Under the pieces are notes generated by a model. The model searched no databases and had not been told where the DNA came from. It saw only the letters and a list, made by a program, of their open reading frames with translations. This document shows, in pieces, positions 1 to 10,925 of a stretch of DNA of 64,000 bases. Each line of letters starts with the position of its first letter. Position 1 is the stretch's first letter. The DNA is from Limnanthes douglasii subsp. nivea (Eukaryota; Streptophyta; Magnoliopsida; Brassicales; Limnanthaceae). A program made the translations under genes and the position numbers. The stretch spans positions 200,283,273 to 200,347,272 of the forward strand of contig JAUPFV010000002.1 in the NCBI GenBank assembly GCA_036936605.1. Direction: 5' to 3'.

Positions 1-354
1 AAATTTTGGATCTTTTAGACCATCTTCTCAAATTGAATAACACTACCCAAACAAGTTGAGGAAAAAAAAGAAAAGAAAATCAGTTTGAGAAGTGTTCTTG
101 CGAATGAACAAAGAAATCATTGGTTTTCTTTTTCTCATAAAAAAACACGCCCGAGGATTTATTGTTTATCCTTCTATCGTAAAAATAATTTTCAGAATCT
201 ATCATTAAATACGGAGAAGGTGAAAGAAACACGTGGTGCGGTTGATTAAATAACAAATAAATAATTCATTTCAAAATCACGAACTTGGTATAAAATCGCA
301 TCTAGTACCTCAATCTTTACCAAGAAAAGCAAAAGAAAGGTTTGAATTTACACG
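1..354. other. Upstream flank of the 5-alpha-reductase-like fragment
   Basis: AT-rich sequence in which I see no coding segment. It should contain the promoter, 5' exon or an intron of the following gene. I could not find the missing N-terminal half of that protein here. An in-frame stop (TGA at 343-345) lies shortly before the first ATG, so the reading frame does not simply extend upstream. Confidence 0.4.
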
Positions 355-792
355 ATGCTAAGTCTAGGCTTTTTATTTCCTGCAACTCCACCTTTCACTG
401 CAACAATTATCTACTCTCAACATCTCTCGCAAGACCTTCCCGAACCTTTAATTAATTCGATGTACTTTGGCGTGGTTCTGTTTCTGATAGGAATACTCGG
501 TAACTTCTATCACCATTACCGTCTCTCCAGCCTCAGAACAAATGGTGATGCCAAAGAATACAAAATTCCAAAGGGTGGTCTCTTTGATTTTGTGATATGC
601 CCACACTATCTCTTTGAGATTTTAATGTTTTGGGGGTTCGCTTTTATTTCCCAAACCTTGTATGCACTTTGCTTCGCTCTAGGATCAACGTTTTACTTGA
701 TTGGTAGAAGTTATGCCACTAAGAAATGGTACGTTTCCAAGTTCGAAGATTTCCCTAAATATTTCAAGCTACTGATACCTGATGTATTCTAG
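355..792 (+). CDS. Steroid 5-alpha-reductase family protein, C-terminal part
   Basis: A 145-residue frame matching the C-terminal domain of the 3-oxo-5-alpha-steroid 4-dehydrogenase family, membrane enzymes that reduce double bonds in steroid or long-chain lipid substrates with NADPH. Visible signatures are GNFYHHYRLSSLR (about residues 49-61), YKIPKGGLFDFVICPHYLFE (about 69-88, containing the conserved PHY and E) and the C-terminal GRSYATKKWY...KFEDFPK block. Hydrophobic stretches near residues 37-50 and 88-118 fit membrane segments. Family members are usually about 250-300 residues, so about half is missing. The ATG at 355 may not be a true start: an AG at 361-362 could be a splice acceptor, making this a last exon, or the copy may be truncated. 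Its catalytic region is free of stops, unlike all surrounding transposon remnants. It looks closer to the plant family members of uncertain substrate than to DET2, which is an inference. Confidence 0.75.
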   Translation: MLSLGFLFPATPPFTATIIYSQHLSQDLPEPLINSMYFGVVLFLIGILGNFYHHYRLSSLRTNGDAKEYKIPKGGLFDFVICPHYLFEILMFWGFAFISQTLYALCFALGSTFYLIGRSYATKKWYVSKFEDFPKYFKLLIPDVF

Positions 793-870
793 ACATAAGC
801 TGAATGAGAAGTGAACCGAGTTTTAATTAATTTTGTATTAAGAAATTATCTACTTAATGTCATAAAGTTT

Positions 871-876
871 AATAAA
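871..876 (+). terminator. Possible polyadenylation signal
   Basis: AATAAA about 80 bp after the stop of the 5-alpha-reductase-like frame, in an AT-rich 3' flank. Position and sequence fit a plant near-upstream element, but such hexamers are common in DNA this AT-rich. Confidence 0.3.
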
Positions 877-974
877 TGAATCTTTTTAAATGAATCTATG
901 TTTTATTCGTTTTAAATTTAGAACCGTTAATGAGATACTATCTTAGGACTCGTTATACATATAATTTTTCGGGT

Positions 975-986
975 CTTTTTTTTTTT
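975..986 (-). other. Poly(A) tail of the LINE
   Basis: Uninterrupted T run on the plus strand directly after TTTTTCGGGTC. It marks the 3' end of the minus-strand LINE, and the preceding bases resemble those at 7008-7020. Confidence 0.6.
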
Positions 987-1389
987 GGAAAAATTGAAAC
1001 TTCATTACTATTATGACCAATTTGAAAAATTGAACAAATTACAAGGTTAAAAAATTGTTTTAACAAAATCAATTGAAAGCGCTGGAATTTTGAATTCTAT
1101 GGATACGCTTCATAACCTACACACCTTATCAATTTCTCTGGCTATTAACTATTCAATTTTCAGATTTTAGCGAAGAAATCTAATTACGAATCTACCCAAT
1201 AATTGAATCAAAAACATCCTCCAAACCCAAAAAGCTTGAGATTTTAATCTTGATAATCATCAACATAACATATTATTTAAGGCTGGAGTTGATGTAGCCT
1301 AAACCCAGACTCTCTAGAAGAACGATGGATAATAGATAGTTTGGAGCATTGAAATGAGAAAATTCAACTTTTTGTTTACATTTCAATGT

Positions 1390-1930
1390 TCACTTTGCGA
1401 GCCAATCTGCAGCTCTGTTATGCATTCTTGAGATAAACTTAATAGTCATTATTGAAAGAACTAGCCTTTACCCTTTACCAAGAATGTTGATTAAAGTTCG
1501 GCAATGTGAGCCAAATATCATGGAAGATCTAGTCATCGAAGTTAGAGAATACAAATATCATGGACTTTTCCTTTTACCAAGAATGTTAATTAAAGTTCGG
1601 CAATGTGAGCCAAATATCATGGAAGATCTAGTCATCGAAGTTAGAGAATACAAATATCATGGACTTTTCCTTTTACCAAGAATGTTGATTAAAGTTCGGC
1701 AATGTGATTCAATGTCAACTTTAGATTAGTTATTTTCTCTGCAGATCCTCAAGCCTTCAAGCAGAGCTCGAGTTTCAGCCATAAGAGGTGATAGTTTTCC
1801 AAACGTTTTGCCGAATCCCTTAATTATATCTCCATTGTTGTTTCTGATAATCATTCCACCACCAGATTCTAGCAGCGTCAACATTTAGCTTCATTCTTCC
1901 TCTGTCAGGCGCAATCCACTTCAGGTAAGT
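1390..1930 (-). pseudogene. LINE ORF2 RNase H domain with internal duplication
   Basis: Minus-strand translation shows the plant LINE RNase H order: a KLNVDAA-type first aspartate motif, GGGMIIRNNNGDIIKGFGK, an MAETRALLEGLRI glutamate motif, a VDIESHCRTLIN segment, and the C-terminal RMHNRAADWLAK followed by a stop (1390-1392). One frameshift lies near the first motif and several in-frame TGA or TAA codons interrupt it. In the usual ETDS-like position the third acidic residue is not preserved. RNase H removes RNA from the RNA/DNA hybrid during LINE integration. The segment between the third motif and RAADW is lengthened by tandem copies of a 33-codon unit. Confidence 0.8.
1472..1706. repeat. 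99-bp tandem repeat inside LINE RNase H
   Basis: About 2.35 copies with an exact 99-bp period: the same ATG-containing string starts at 1484, 1583 and 1682. The copies are nearly identical (one visible substitution, TTGATT versus TTAATT). The period is 33 codons, so the RNase H reading frame is the same on both sides. Confidence 0.9.
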
Positions 1931-1975
1931 CTTTTTCTTGTTTCTGTTATATATCGAAAGACATCTTAAAGAAGA

Positions 1976-2734
1976 TCATGCATCAATGACCTTAGACCAA
2001 TGTTTTCTTGTTAGATTCTTTGATGTATTTAGACTAATGATACTTTTGTTAATAAAAAGGATAACAAAATTAACAGAGGCACATGTGTTATTAAATTTCA
2101 ACTTATTTCTATTTTTCCATATCACCCAGCATATAATAGCAGGAAGAACATGGGTTATATGAACCTTTTGATTTGAAAACCATAAACAATTTCTAACAAT
2201 ATGAGTTAGGATCATATATTTTTCAATCCTGATTTTAAACAAAACACTAAAATGCTTCCATATACTCCAAGTGTAAGAACAATTCACAAATAAATGATTT
2301 AATTTTTCATAATTAGATTAGAACTGACACTTTGAAGCAAGGTTTATGTGTCTATATTTCAAAGTAGAATCAATAAGCAGAAAATTCTTAATAAGCTTCC
2401 ATAAAAGAAAAGAAAACTTCCTAGGTGTGATTTGATTCCAGATTTTCTTGTATAAAGAGGTTTTGTTGTAATGTTGTCTTGTGCTGTTCCAGGTAAGATT
2501 GGTGTTGAAGTCAATGTCAGGAGATTTCGTCCAAATCATTTTGTCTTGTTTTCTAGAGTCCACTTTGTAAATGTTGATTTGGTTTATTCTACTTTCATTT
2601 AAGAAGCCTTCCATAGATTCATTATCCCACCTGTTATTTTTCCAAAATGTTTTCACTTTTGCATCCAGGAACCAAAGATTAGCATCACTGGTGTTGTGAT
2701 CCAGAATGGGAGCTTGATTGTGCCAATTTTTCAT
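1976..2734 (-). pseudogene. LINE ORF2 zinc-binding RT region (zf-RVT)
   Basis: Two adjacent minus-strand frames. The first (2734-2318) reads through a W.S...F..K..W....P.K..FL.WKL pattern and ends at LASKCQF, the start of the Cys/His cluster. The second (2287-1976) continues with C..TW.IW..., IICWVIWKNRNKLKFN and NLTRKHWSKVI, typical of the segment before RNase H. A stop between the two frames breaks the protein. The same architecture recurs in the shorter LINE at 51.7-53.0 kb, where NLTRKHWSK is also present, suggesting that the two are related families. Confidence 0.75.
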
Positions 2735-2882
2735 CTAGAATCCATTTCTCCACTTCCCAATATCCATCTAATATTTTCCTCAGCAAGATCTTTGATGTTG
2801 ATCAAACGCTTCCAAGTAAGAGAACCTGGTTTTGTAAAGTTTTCTATAAGAAGATGAACACTTTTGTTATATATATCATGCA

Positions 2883-4248
2883 TCATATAAGCCCAAAACT
2901 TTCTTTCTTTCTGTAATTAAACCAAATTTGTTGAGAAAGAGTGTTCTGAATATCAGTTAATTTTCTAATATACAGACCTCCTTCATCAAAAGGTTTACAC
3001 AAATTCTTCCAAGAAGTCCAATGAACACTTTTAACATTAAATTTAGATCTCCAAAGAAACGTTGAAAGTTTTTTCAAGTCTTTGAATAACACTAATAGGT
3101 ACCAAAGTATTATGCATTCTATAGTTTAGTATAAACATGAGAATAGAAGAGATTAAAGAAAGTCTTCCCCAAAAGATAGAAATTTGTTGTCCCATTTAGT
3201 GATTTTTGCATTGATCTTATCTATCATTTTGCTGAAATTCTTTGCTTTATTATTGCAACTGAGATTTATCCTCAACTAGCTTATAGGAAGTTGCTCAGCT
3301 TTGAAGCTAGTGTTAGTCTCCAGTATGTGGATCCTGTTTTGATGAAGCCTTGCAGAGGTAATAATCTGAGTTTTTTCCCTGTTGATTGATTGACCGGAAA
3401 CCTCCTGGTATCTATCTATAAGGCATCTTAATAAACTGATTGAAGAGTTCATACTATTAGTAAACACTAGTATATCATCCGCAAAAGCAATGCTAGGCAC
3501 TATGTAAGTAGATCTAGATGCATATTGCATGTTCTTGTTCGTTTTGAAAAGATTTAATACACCTCTCATGAGCACCTCTTCACCAATAATGAAGAGGCTT
3601 GGGGACAAGGGGTCACCTTGCCTCAAGCCTTTTTTGGTTTGAATATAACCAAAAACCTCACCATTAATCAAGAGGAAAATATTTATTTCCTTTATCATGT
3701 TACTAATTAAGTTAACAAACCGATTAGAAAAACCAAACAGAGTTAAGACATTGATAATAAAAGGAAAATACATCATGTCAAAAGCCTTGGACATGTCTAA
3801 TTAGATCATGATGTTTCCTTTATTAGGCTTTCTATTCAAATCATAACCCATCTCTTTAGCAACTAGAATATTCTCATGAATAGAACGATAACAAAAACAC
3901 CTTGAGTGTTAGAGATGATTTTAGGAAGGATTCTAGCTAATCTAGTATTTATTAGCTTGGAGAGGATTCTATTTAACATAAAACACAGACTTATAGGGCA
4001 ATAATTGTTCCAGTATAAAGGGTTAGAGGGTTAGTTGTCTTAAGAATAAGACAGAGGCTAGTAGAAAAGATTCCATTTGGTATCTTTTGGCCAGAGAGAT
4101 AAGAGTTTGTAGCCTTAATCAATTCAGATTTTATAATGTTCCAACAAGATTTATAAAAAGGAACATTGTACCCATCAATGCCAGCAGCACTTGCTGGGTT
4201 CATTGTGATGATAGTGTTCCAAAGCTCTTCCTCATTAGCTACTTTCAT
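2883..4248 (-). pseudogene. LINE ORF2 reverse transcriptase domain
   Basis: Minus-strand fragments cover the RT palm and fingers: PASAAGIDGYNVPFYKSCW (4248-3991), MSKAFDMMYFPF with the first catalytic aspartate region, QTKKGLRQGDPLSPSLFII, and the catalytic box SIAFADDILVF at about 3474-3490 (3794-3276). WTSWKNLCKPFDEGGLYIRK, the thumb-proximal motif, follows at 3092-2883. The FADD catalytic pair is intact although the frame is broken between pieces. In a live element this enzyme copies the LINE RNA at the nicked target. Confidence 0.85.
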
Positions 4249-4770
4249 CAGAATATCGTTTTCAGTAAAAGTTATCTAGCTTGGAATGGAAGATAAGATA
4301 TCATCTTGCATACAATCGCTCTCATCATCATAGCTTTTGTAAGACTAAGATTTGAAATGAGATTTGAAATACTTCGCAGCTGATCTACCAATCTCATATG
4401 GATTATATATCCAAGTGTTTTCCTCTTTGATGCCCTTTATAATGTTTTTTCTCCTTTTTTAACACATAAGCATGGTATAATTTGGTGTTGATGTCACCTT
4501 CTTTAAGCTAAGTGTTATAACATTTTTGTTTCCAAAAATCCTCTTCATTTCTCAATGCCTTGAGTGAAGTAATTCAGCCTTCTTAACATATTCTTCAGTC
4601 ACTTTTACTTTACTGAAAATGTTTCCAAAACAGTTTTCATTCCAAGCTTTAAGATATTTTTGTAAGTCTCTTAAGCTTGAACCAGAAAATCTCATTTGGT
4701 TGGCCACTTATTTGCAAGTTCCAATTCTATTCAACAACACTTAGAAAAGATTGATCATTAGTCCACATAT

Positions 4771-5492
4771 TCATAAATTTGAAACTTTTGTTTTTGAAGT
4801 TAGAGAATCTAAATTAATCAAAGAAAGCAGAGATTGAGATAGGAGCATGGTCAGACAAGTTCTGACCATGTCATAGACCCGAGTTGTATTAAAGATGTTA
4901 GTCGAGTAACTATTGAACATAACTTGATCTAACCTTTTCCACTTCATGCTTCTGTTCCAGGTAAAATTAGATCCAACAAACCCATCATCCTCCAAGTGGT
5001 ATTCACTTATGGTGTGCACAAAATCATCCATGATTTTTTGATCAATAACATTACAACTGATTTGCTCATCAGATGAGGCCATGACATTGTAATCCCTTAC
5101 TGTAAGCCAACCTTTCTCAATGTTTGAGATCATCTTTAATTGATCGCATAAATCAATCATTTTCAGCCTATTACACTTAGCGTAAACCACTGTAAAAAGA
5201 AAACTGATATCAATATCTTGAGTTTTAATCTCCATATTCAGACATTGATCATGATTAACAAGAATATTAATATTAATCTCCTCAGACAAAAAACCCAGAT
5301 CTTATTAGATAAGTTGAAAGTATGATTAGAGAAGCCCAGCAACGAAGCAATATCACTGATTTTTTTAGACTTAGCCATAGGTTCTTGAGTAACCAAAATA
5401 TTGACTTTCTCTTTGAAGATGATAGCTTTCAGTCTGCTAATTGTTGATTTTTTGTTTATACCACGAACATTCCAATTAAGAATCTTTATCAT
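4771..5492 (-). pseudogene. LINE ORF2 endonuclease (EEP family)
   Basis: Starts MIKILNWNVRGINKKSTISR at 5492, the usual beginning of plant LINE ORF2, followed by ILVTQEPM (the catalytic glutamate region). After one frameshift come VVYAKCNRLKMIDLCDQL, GWLTVRDYNV (corresponding to the GDFN motif, altered), GSNFTWNR and RLDQVMFN. The altered GDFN and SDH regions indicate loss of activity. This apurinic-like endonuclease would nick the target DNA for primed reverse transcription. The RT domain follows downstream. Confidence 0.8.
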
Positions 5493-5494
5493 TA

Positions 5495-6607
5495 TCAGAT
5501 AATGATTTGTGTTTTTTGTTTATCCATGAATATTTCAGAGATTTCATTATTCTTGTGCTTGGTTTTTTTTATTTTCCTTGTAGATTTGAGTTTCTTCTTA
5601 ATGATTGTACTGAAGTCTTGTATTTTGGGAGATGATTCTTTTCTGATTGGAGAATGTTGTATGCTGCCAATATTTCTTTGATTTGGAGAGTTCAATCCAG
5701 ATATCAAGTTATCACAATCTTGTATATCATTCTGATCATAATGTATGTCCAATTGTTTTATAGCTTCTATGTTTTCAATATCCTTTGGCATAGTTTCTTC
5801 ATGTCTTCTGACTTTGGACAAAATATCATTTTCTCCATTCATGTTTGCGATCTGTTTTCTTCGGTAATTTTTTTAATTTGTTGGATCTTTCTTCTTCACA
5901 TTGTGAACCACTATAGATTTAACATTTGGAATGTAATCGAAACTGGAACCAACAGATTTTTGAATGTTTATATTAGAGCTTTTTATTTTACTTCATTTCA
6001 TATCCTTCCCTTTTGGAGATTGATTTCCAATATTTTCGTTGTAGTTTTGTTTCTCAAGATCACTAGCATTGTTATTATTTTGGCTTTTCTTGCATTCAGC
6101 AACATTATGTCTCATATGATAACATAAACTACAGTAAGAAGGAATGTTCTTGTATTTGACAGTAATCCAGCATCCATCATTTAAACAAAAACCAATTCAT
6201 ATGTTGTTGTGAATTTTTTTGGAAACATCTAATTCAATCAATGCAAAAGCAGCGTTTTTAAAAGCTCTGTTTTCATTCAGAACCCCAATTCTGGAAGGCG
6301 TTAAGATTGCAGCTATTTCGAAAAGAAATTCTGCATTATACAAAAATTCTGGGATTTTCTCAAACTTAACCCAAACCATCGCGGTCGAGCTTTGAATCTT
6401 TATGTAAAACTCAGGTGTCCAATACAGAATACGCATAGTAGAAACTCCAATATTCCATACACTTCTAGTCCATAATCTGCAAATGTCTTCCTTTAATTCA
6501 AACTTTATTAAGATGTGACGCGAATCCCAGTTCACAATACGATGGTTATTTTTTAATTTTAAGGAATTTAAGAATTTTTCTATAACTGCTTTCTTTGGAA
6601 GACCCAT
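5495..6607 (-). pseudogene. LINE ORF1 (DUF4283-type nucleic-acid-binding protein)
   Basis: The frame starting at 6607 (MGLPKKAVIEKFLNSLKLKN...) matches the DUF4283 pattern of plant LINE ORF1: VNWDSRHILIKFELKEDICRLW, the W.P.F......S.A.VWVKF motif and the GVLNENRAFKNAAFALIELDV segment. Downstream near 6125-6060 a Cys-rich stretch (CYHMRHNVAECKK) corresponds to a CCHC zinc knuckle, then a low-complexity basic tail runs to about 5495 next to the ORF2 start. The frame is broken at about 6196 and again later. The protein is thought to coat LINE RNA. Confidence 0.75.
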
Positions 6608-7020
6608 AGCGAATTTGCTAATTAATATCGTTTTTTAGTTCTGTAAGAGAGTATCCTTAACTTCTTTAGAGTATTGGACTGAGATATGGTCGAATTATTT
6701 CTTTATACTCTCTGGTTTAAACTACGTTCTTAGTTTCTTAATTGATTGTTGTTTGAATAAATCAGCATAAGACTTCTTTTCCAATCTTTGTTCATCTTTT
6801 GTATTTCTGAGATCCTGCGACAGAACCAGAAAATTATCTTTTTCAAGTACTACATTTTTTCTTATCTCCATGATAAAGATAACCACCCAGAAAAGAGAAA
6901 GAGAAACAACAACAAACGAATCAACATAGAGGAAGGGTTAATCCATTGCTCATCGGAGAATCAAGAAGAAAGAACCCTGTTCTTGGCGAAAAACCTAGAC
7001 TGAAATTGTATTCTCGGGTC

Positions 7021-7427
7021 ATTCTTATTGTTAAAATTTAAAATGCTAAAACTAAAAATAGTCCCGGTTAATGTAATTAATTACTTTATATCACTCGTAA
7101 TCATAACTAATGTTAAGCAACGGTGGGATTATGTTCCATCAATTATGTTGAATAACTCGTAATCATTTTTGACGATAGGTAAATGTGGGATTTTGTTCAT
7201 CACGGTATTGCCGTTAAATATGTTAATCTCACGGTAACGGTAATATTTTGGTTGTCTCGTTACGCTTCTGTTCCGGAAACGGGCGGGCCGTCTGATCCAA
7301 GTTCCGTTCCGAATTTATTAAAACATGGTTCGGATAAGATAACGTTACATATAGTTTTCATTTTAGATTAGTTATAATACAGTCTAAATATTTAATATAA
7401 ATATTTTTTTATATTAAAAATAACTAC
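7021..7427. other. Spacer between LINE and SINE, no gene seen
   Basis: Moderately AT-rich DNA with no recognisable coding signal. A small GC-richer patch lies near 7260-7300. The only frame (7183-7371, 62 residues) resembles nothing I know. Confidence 0.4.
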
Positions 7428-7444
7428 TTTTATGAATATATTTT

Positions 7445-7698
7445 TTTCAGAGGGAACCCGCAGTCGTTACTCAATGAGTGAGCACAGGGTAAATTCTTAG
7501 ACTGACACACGATAGCCTACAAATGAATGCCAGAAGGTAAACCAAACTGACACACGGTAGCCTACAAACCAACCCCAGAAGATAAATTACACAAGGTGAC
7601 AGGTTAAGCCAAGAAAGCGTTTGTAGAGGGACTCGAACTCATAACATTTGGTCACAAAGGTGCCTTACTCCACCAACTCAGCTACCCCTTTCAAAGCT
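7445..7698 (-). mobile_element. tRNA-derived SINE
   Basis: The minus strand begins GGGGTAGCTGAGTTGGTGGA and carries a pol III A box (TAGCTGAGTTGG at 7684-7673) and a B box (AGTTCGAGTCC at 7639-7629) at tRNA spacing, then a body of about 180 bp ending in CCCTCTG followed by a short A run. Imperfect 17-bp direct repeats with two mismatches flank it (7428-7444 and 7699-7715), as expected of LINE-mobilised SINEs. The head strongly resembles the second copy at 43.8 kb. It recalls the Au-type SINE class in plants, but I have not verified the family. Confidence 0.8.
7629..7684 (-). promoter_or_regulatory. Internal pol III promoter of the SINE (A and B boxes)
   Basis: The A box at 7684-7673 matches TRGCNNAGYNGG throughout. 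The B box at 7639-7629 differs from GGTTCGANTCC only in its first base. Confidence 0.75.
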
Positions 7699-8079
7699 TT
7701 TTATGAGTAAATTTTATTATTATAAGTAACTGATATTTTATATATCTACATTTATATTATATTTATACAACCACATATAATACAATTATACAAATATATT
7801 TTATTTTAATAAAATTATTTTTTAAAAATAGAAGTATTAAAATAAAATAAAAATTGTTTTCCACAACTAATAAATGTTTAAATAAAATATGAAAATTATT
7901 AAGAGAACGTATGAATAAATAACAAAATGTGTATTAAAGTATCGTCGAAGAAAATGAAACGAAAGCACTATCAACCAGCAAACAAGAGTAGAAAGCAACA
8001 TCAACCAACAAAAGTAGAGAGAATGGATACACAAGAACCTGCAAAAACGATAAAGGGTATAGTTAATAAACGTTAATCA

Positions 8080-9130
8080 GGTTAGATGATCTTTGAATCC
8101 TAAATTATGTAACCAACTTCGCAGAGGATACAGTCCCAAATAGGCGATGCTACGAAAGTTGAATCTTAAATATTATAGTATTTCTCGCGAACCAAGGTGA
8201 TAAACCACTACACATAATCTGAAGCAGCAGATGGTCTTGAATGGAGGGGGGAAATTATAAGAACAAGCTACCTATAAATCGGATGGTCAATCTGAAATGG
8301 AAAAGAGAAATCAAAGTTTCACACTTGAGGCCTCCCAAATTAGATGATAGAGTAGATGTATTACATAAGATATAATTTGAGGTTAAATTTAACCTCATGA
8401 GACAAGTTTGTCGCTTGTGGTAATATTTCATTAAATAGTTAGCCATGTAATAAAGGAATTGTTTTAGGAATATTGAATTTATTCGAGACAAGATTGACCC
8501 AAGGAACATAGGGTTCGAGTTACACAAAAAATGATAAAACTATTAATTATAAGAAAAATACTTTCCTGGTTGAGAAGCCAAAATTTAACATCCCCAGAGT
8601 TTGAGAGAGCATGAAGTAAAATGATAGCATTACTAATTCCTTGGAGATGTCTATGATGAGTTTTATTACCCGAATAATTCAGTTGGGTCCGTTACATGCA
8701 TCTGAGATGATGTCTATGACTTTGAAAATGTTATGCATACGCGGATAATGTCTAATACTAGGACCTAAACGGTCCATTAAAGAGTTATAAAAGAGTCAAA
8801 GATCATACTAGAGAGAATTGGAGTCATTGTTACCGATTTCAGATTTGTATAGCTTGGCTGCAATGGAACTCAAGTTGAGTATTTTTGTGCATCCTCGGCT
8901 AGAAGAAATACATATGGGTAAGATCCAGAGATTTGTGTGCTTAATTTTCTCGGGAATGATCGAGTCACACCAGATTGCAGTGAATTTTACATTCAAAATG
9001 GACCGAAGGTGTTTAAAGGCGACTATCTGATTCTATAATTTTAGGTTTAAAATCCCAAGGTTGCTTTCATACAAGGTTAAGGCAACGCTACTATAGGCTA
9101 CCTTAGCGACAATGATTTTTATCTTCCGGA
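8080..9130 (-). pseudogene. Degenerate LINE RT C-terminus and zinc-binding region
   Basis: Minus-strand translation includes a FKHLRSILNVKFTAIWCDSI stretch, then HTNLWILPI, CTKILNLSSIAAKLYKSEIG and a LMDRLGPSIRH-type segment, a recognisable series between the RT thumb and the Cys/His zinc region of plant L1 proteins. The frame is repeatedly interrupted. Toward 8.1 kb similarity fades into what is probably 3' UTR. Confidence 0.6.
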
Positions 9131-9699
9131 TTGAACTATAAAAAATGTCGAAGTAGCTAGACAAGTTCATTTATGACTCTAACCGTGAGTATTAACATGG
9201 ATGGCTACTAACTTGTCCGAAAAAAAAGAACACATTTTATAAGCTAGAGTAAGATAAATGCTTGGAAGTCCAAGAGTTTATACAAGAAATAAATTTATCT
9301 AAAGGGGATTATAATCATGGTAGCTAAGACGTGCGGTGATTAGAAGGACACTGAGGTATCAGATAGGGAGGGTACCAAACTCAAAGGTTAAAATAAAAGA
9401 GATACCGTGATGGGTAGTATCTCAGACTCCGATGAGGGAAATTTTAATTTTCCTAGGGTAGACACTAAAGCCCGAAAGGTTAGAGAATCCAAATATATAT
9501 TCTTTAATTAAGAAGATATATTCAGTTTATGCACGATTCAAAATCATAATACCATGTGCAAAACAGAGGTTTCTGATTTTGAGTTTGTGGAATTTTTAAT
9601 GGAAATTAAAAAAGGGTCTAAGGTTTTCTCTTTTAAGATACTCGCATGTAGTTGCATTATTTAACAAAAAAATAAGAGATATTAAATCTATGGAGACAA

Positions 9700-10015
9700 G
9701 AGCATAAAGTTGAACGCGTCGACGGATTTTGCTAAAAGAATTCAGGAGATCAATTTTGAGTGCGTTACTTGGCTATTTTCGATTAGGTTTGTATTCACGG
9801 ATGAACTAATGGGAAAGGATGATATTGTTGTAAATACTTCTACACGAGATAAAGGTAGACTATGAGGACTATATAAAGGAATGGAGGGAATTTATGATCA
9901 TATAAGCTAATATTTTAAAATAAATTTGTACGATAACATTGGAAGAGACGATTGGTCTATAGTCAAAGGGGGATGAGGGGTTCTCGATTTTTGGTATGAG
10001 AGATATTTAGGTTGA
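9700..10015 (-). pseudogene. Degenerate LINE reverse transcriptase core
   Basis: The minus strand reads LPKIENPSSPFDYRPI, then VIVQIYFKILA (fingers), STFISCRSIYNNI and a KIDLLNSF segment matching the aspartate-bearing KIDLxKAFD motif. Several stops lie between these blocks. The order and spacing match plant L1 RT, and the endonuclease remnant lies directly upstream on the same strand. Confidence 0.65.
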
Positions 10016-10149
10016 ATTCTAAGTAGGTCCATTCGATGTTTCATAAAAATTTGTCAAATGATCTTATAAAAGTCATTGCCCATAATAGTCCAAACGGATT
10101 TGAAAAAAATTGAACTAAATTCGCTAGCTCTTTGGGTTTTATTACTTTT

Positions 10150-10752
10150 AATACTTCAAATTGCATTTTTATTATCGTCTTTAGTGATGGGATGAGTCAT
10201 GTTGGCCTTGTCTGAAATATTGAGCGTGGTGGTTATAATGGAGTTATTGGCGTTGTCGTTAACAACGGCATGGTCGATTTTGGAAGAGATATGGTTATTC
10301 ACTTCCTTGTTGGACCAAGAGAATTGAAAATCGCGAGCTCTTACATCAATATTATTGCAATAATAACAATACTAGTTAAATTCGTTGATTGAAGAGATCC
10401 AAAGGTCCGATTTGCTAGTTTGGTTATTTAGATTCCAGGTGGCTTTGAAGTCATCAAACACTATCCAAGGGGTAATTAACCGAGAGTTTAAGATGGAAGT
10501 AAGATCCTTTTATAGAGAAATGCGGCATGAGGCCTTGTTAAAGTCATAAATTTAAGAAATGGAGAATTTAATACTATAATTAATATATCTGATGCTACAA
10601 TTGAAGATTTGAAGATGTGATTTTTGGAGAACTAACTTAAAGACACTTAGGTTCCAAGCTATAATGATTGTACCATAATAATGAACATCGTGGTTAGTTT
10701 TAAAATCCCAATAGTGTATTATGGTTCTTATGTTATTTAGTTTTATTTGCAT
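10150..10752 (-). pseudogene. Degenerate LINE endonuclease
   Basis: The minus strand reads IHYWDFKTNHDVHYYGTIII, AWNLSVFKLVLQKSHLQIFN, then PWIVFDDFKATWNLNNQTSK (the GDFNA motif, altered to DDFKA) and FSWSNKEVNNHISSKIDHAV, diagnostic of the EEP endonuclease of plant LINEs. At least two stops and frame changes break it, and the altered GDFN implies no activity. Confidence 0.7.
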
Positions 10753-10925
10753 GGACGTTTTTTCAATGATCCAAGTAAGACTGATATCTTTACAATAGAC
10801 GTATTTGATGACATCTTTCTACCGAATGGGGTCATTAATACCTCAAAAGTTCGAGGATATGATATTCATGCAAGTAATGAGAATACAAAATTAGTTGCGT
10901 TTATTGATCAAGGACTATATCTTCC

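Larger units (their letters stand above)
976..7010 (-). mobile_element. L1-type LINE, near full length, decayed
   Basis: All parts of a plant L1 retrotransposon occur in order on the minus strand: 5' leader (about 7010-6608), ORF1 with a DUF4283-like domain (6607-5495), then ORF2 with endonuclease, reverse transcriptase, zinc-binding region and RNase H (5492-1390), a 3' UTR and a terminal poly(A), seen as a T run at 975-986 on the plus strand. The outer flanks share an imperfect direct repeat ending TCGGGTC (about 963-975 and 7008-7020), a plausible target-site duplication. Multiple stops and frameshifts show that it is inactive. The 5' leader is typical in starting near full length rather than truncated. 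Confidence 0.85.

Noticed and set aside
1484..1729. 81-residue plus-strand repeat protein
   Set aside because: The minus strand of the same repeat carries the LINE RNase H motifs in frame on both sides, so the plus-strand text is incidental.
5654..6127. 157-residue plus-strand hydrophobic protein
   Set aside because: It lies antisense to the basic/zinc-knuckle tail of LINE ORF1; its hydrophobicity reflects A-rich codons read in reverse.
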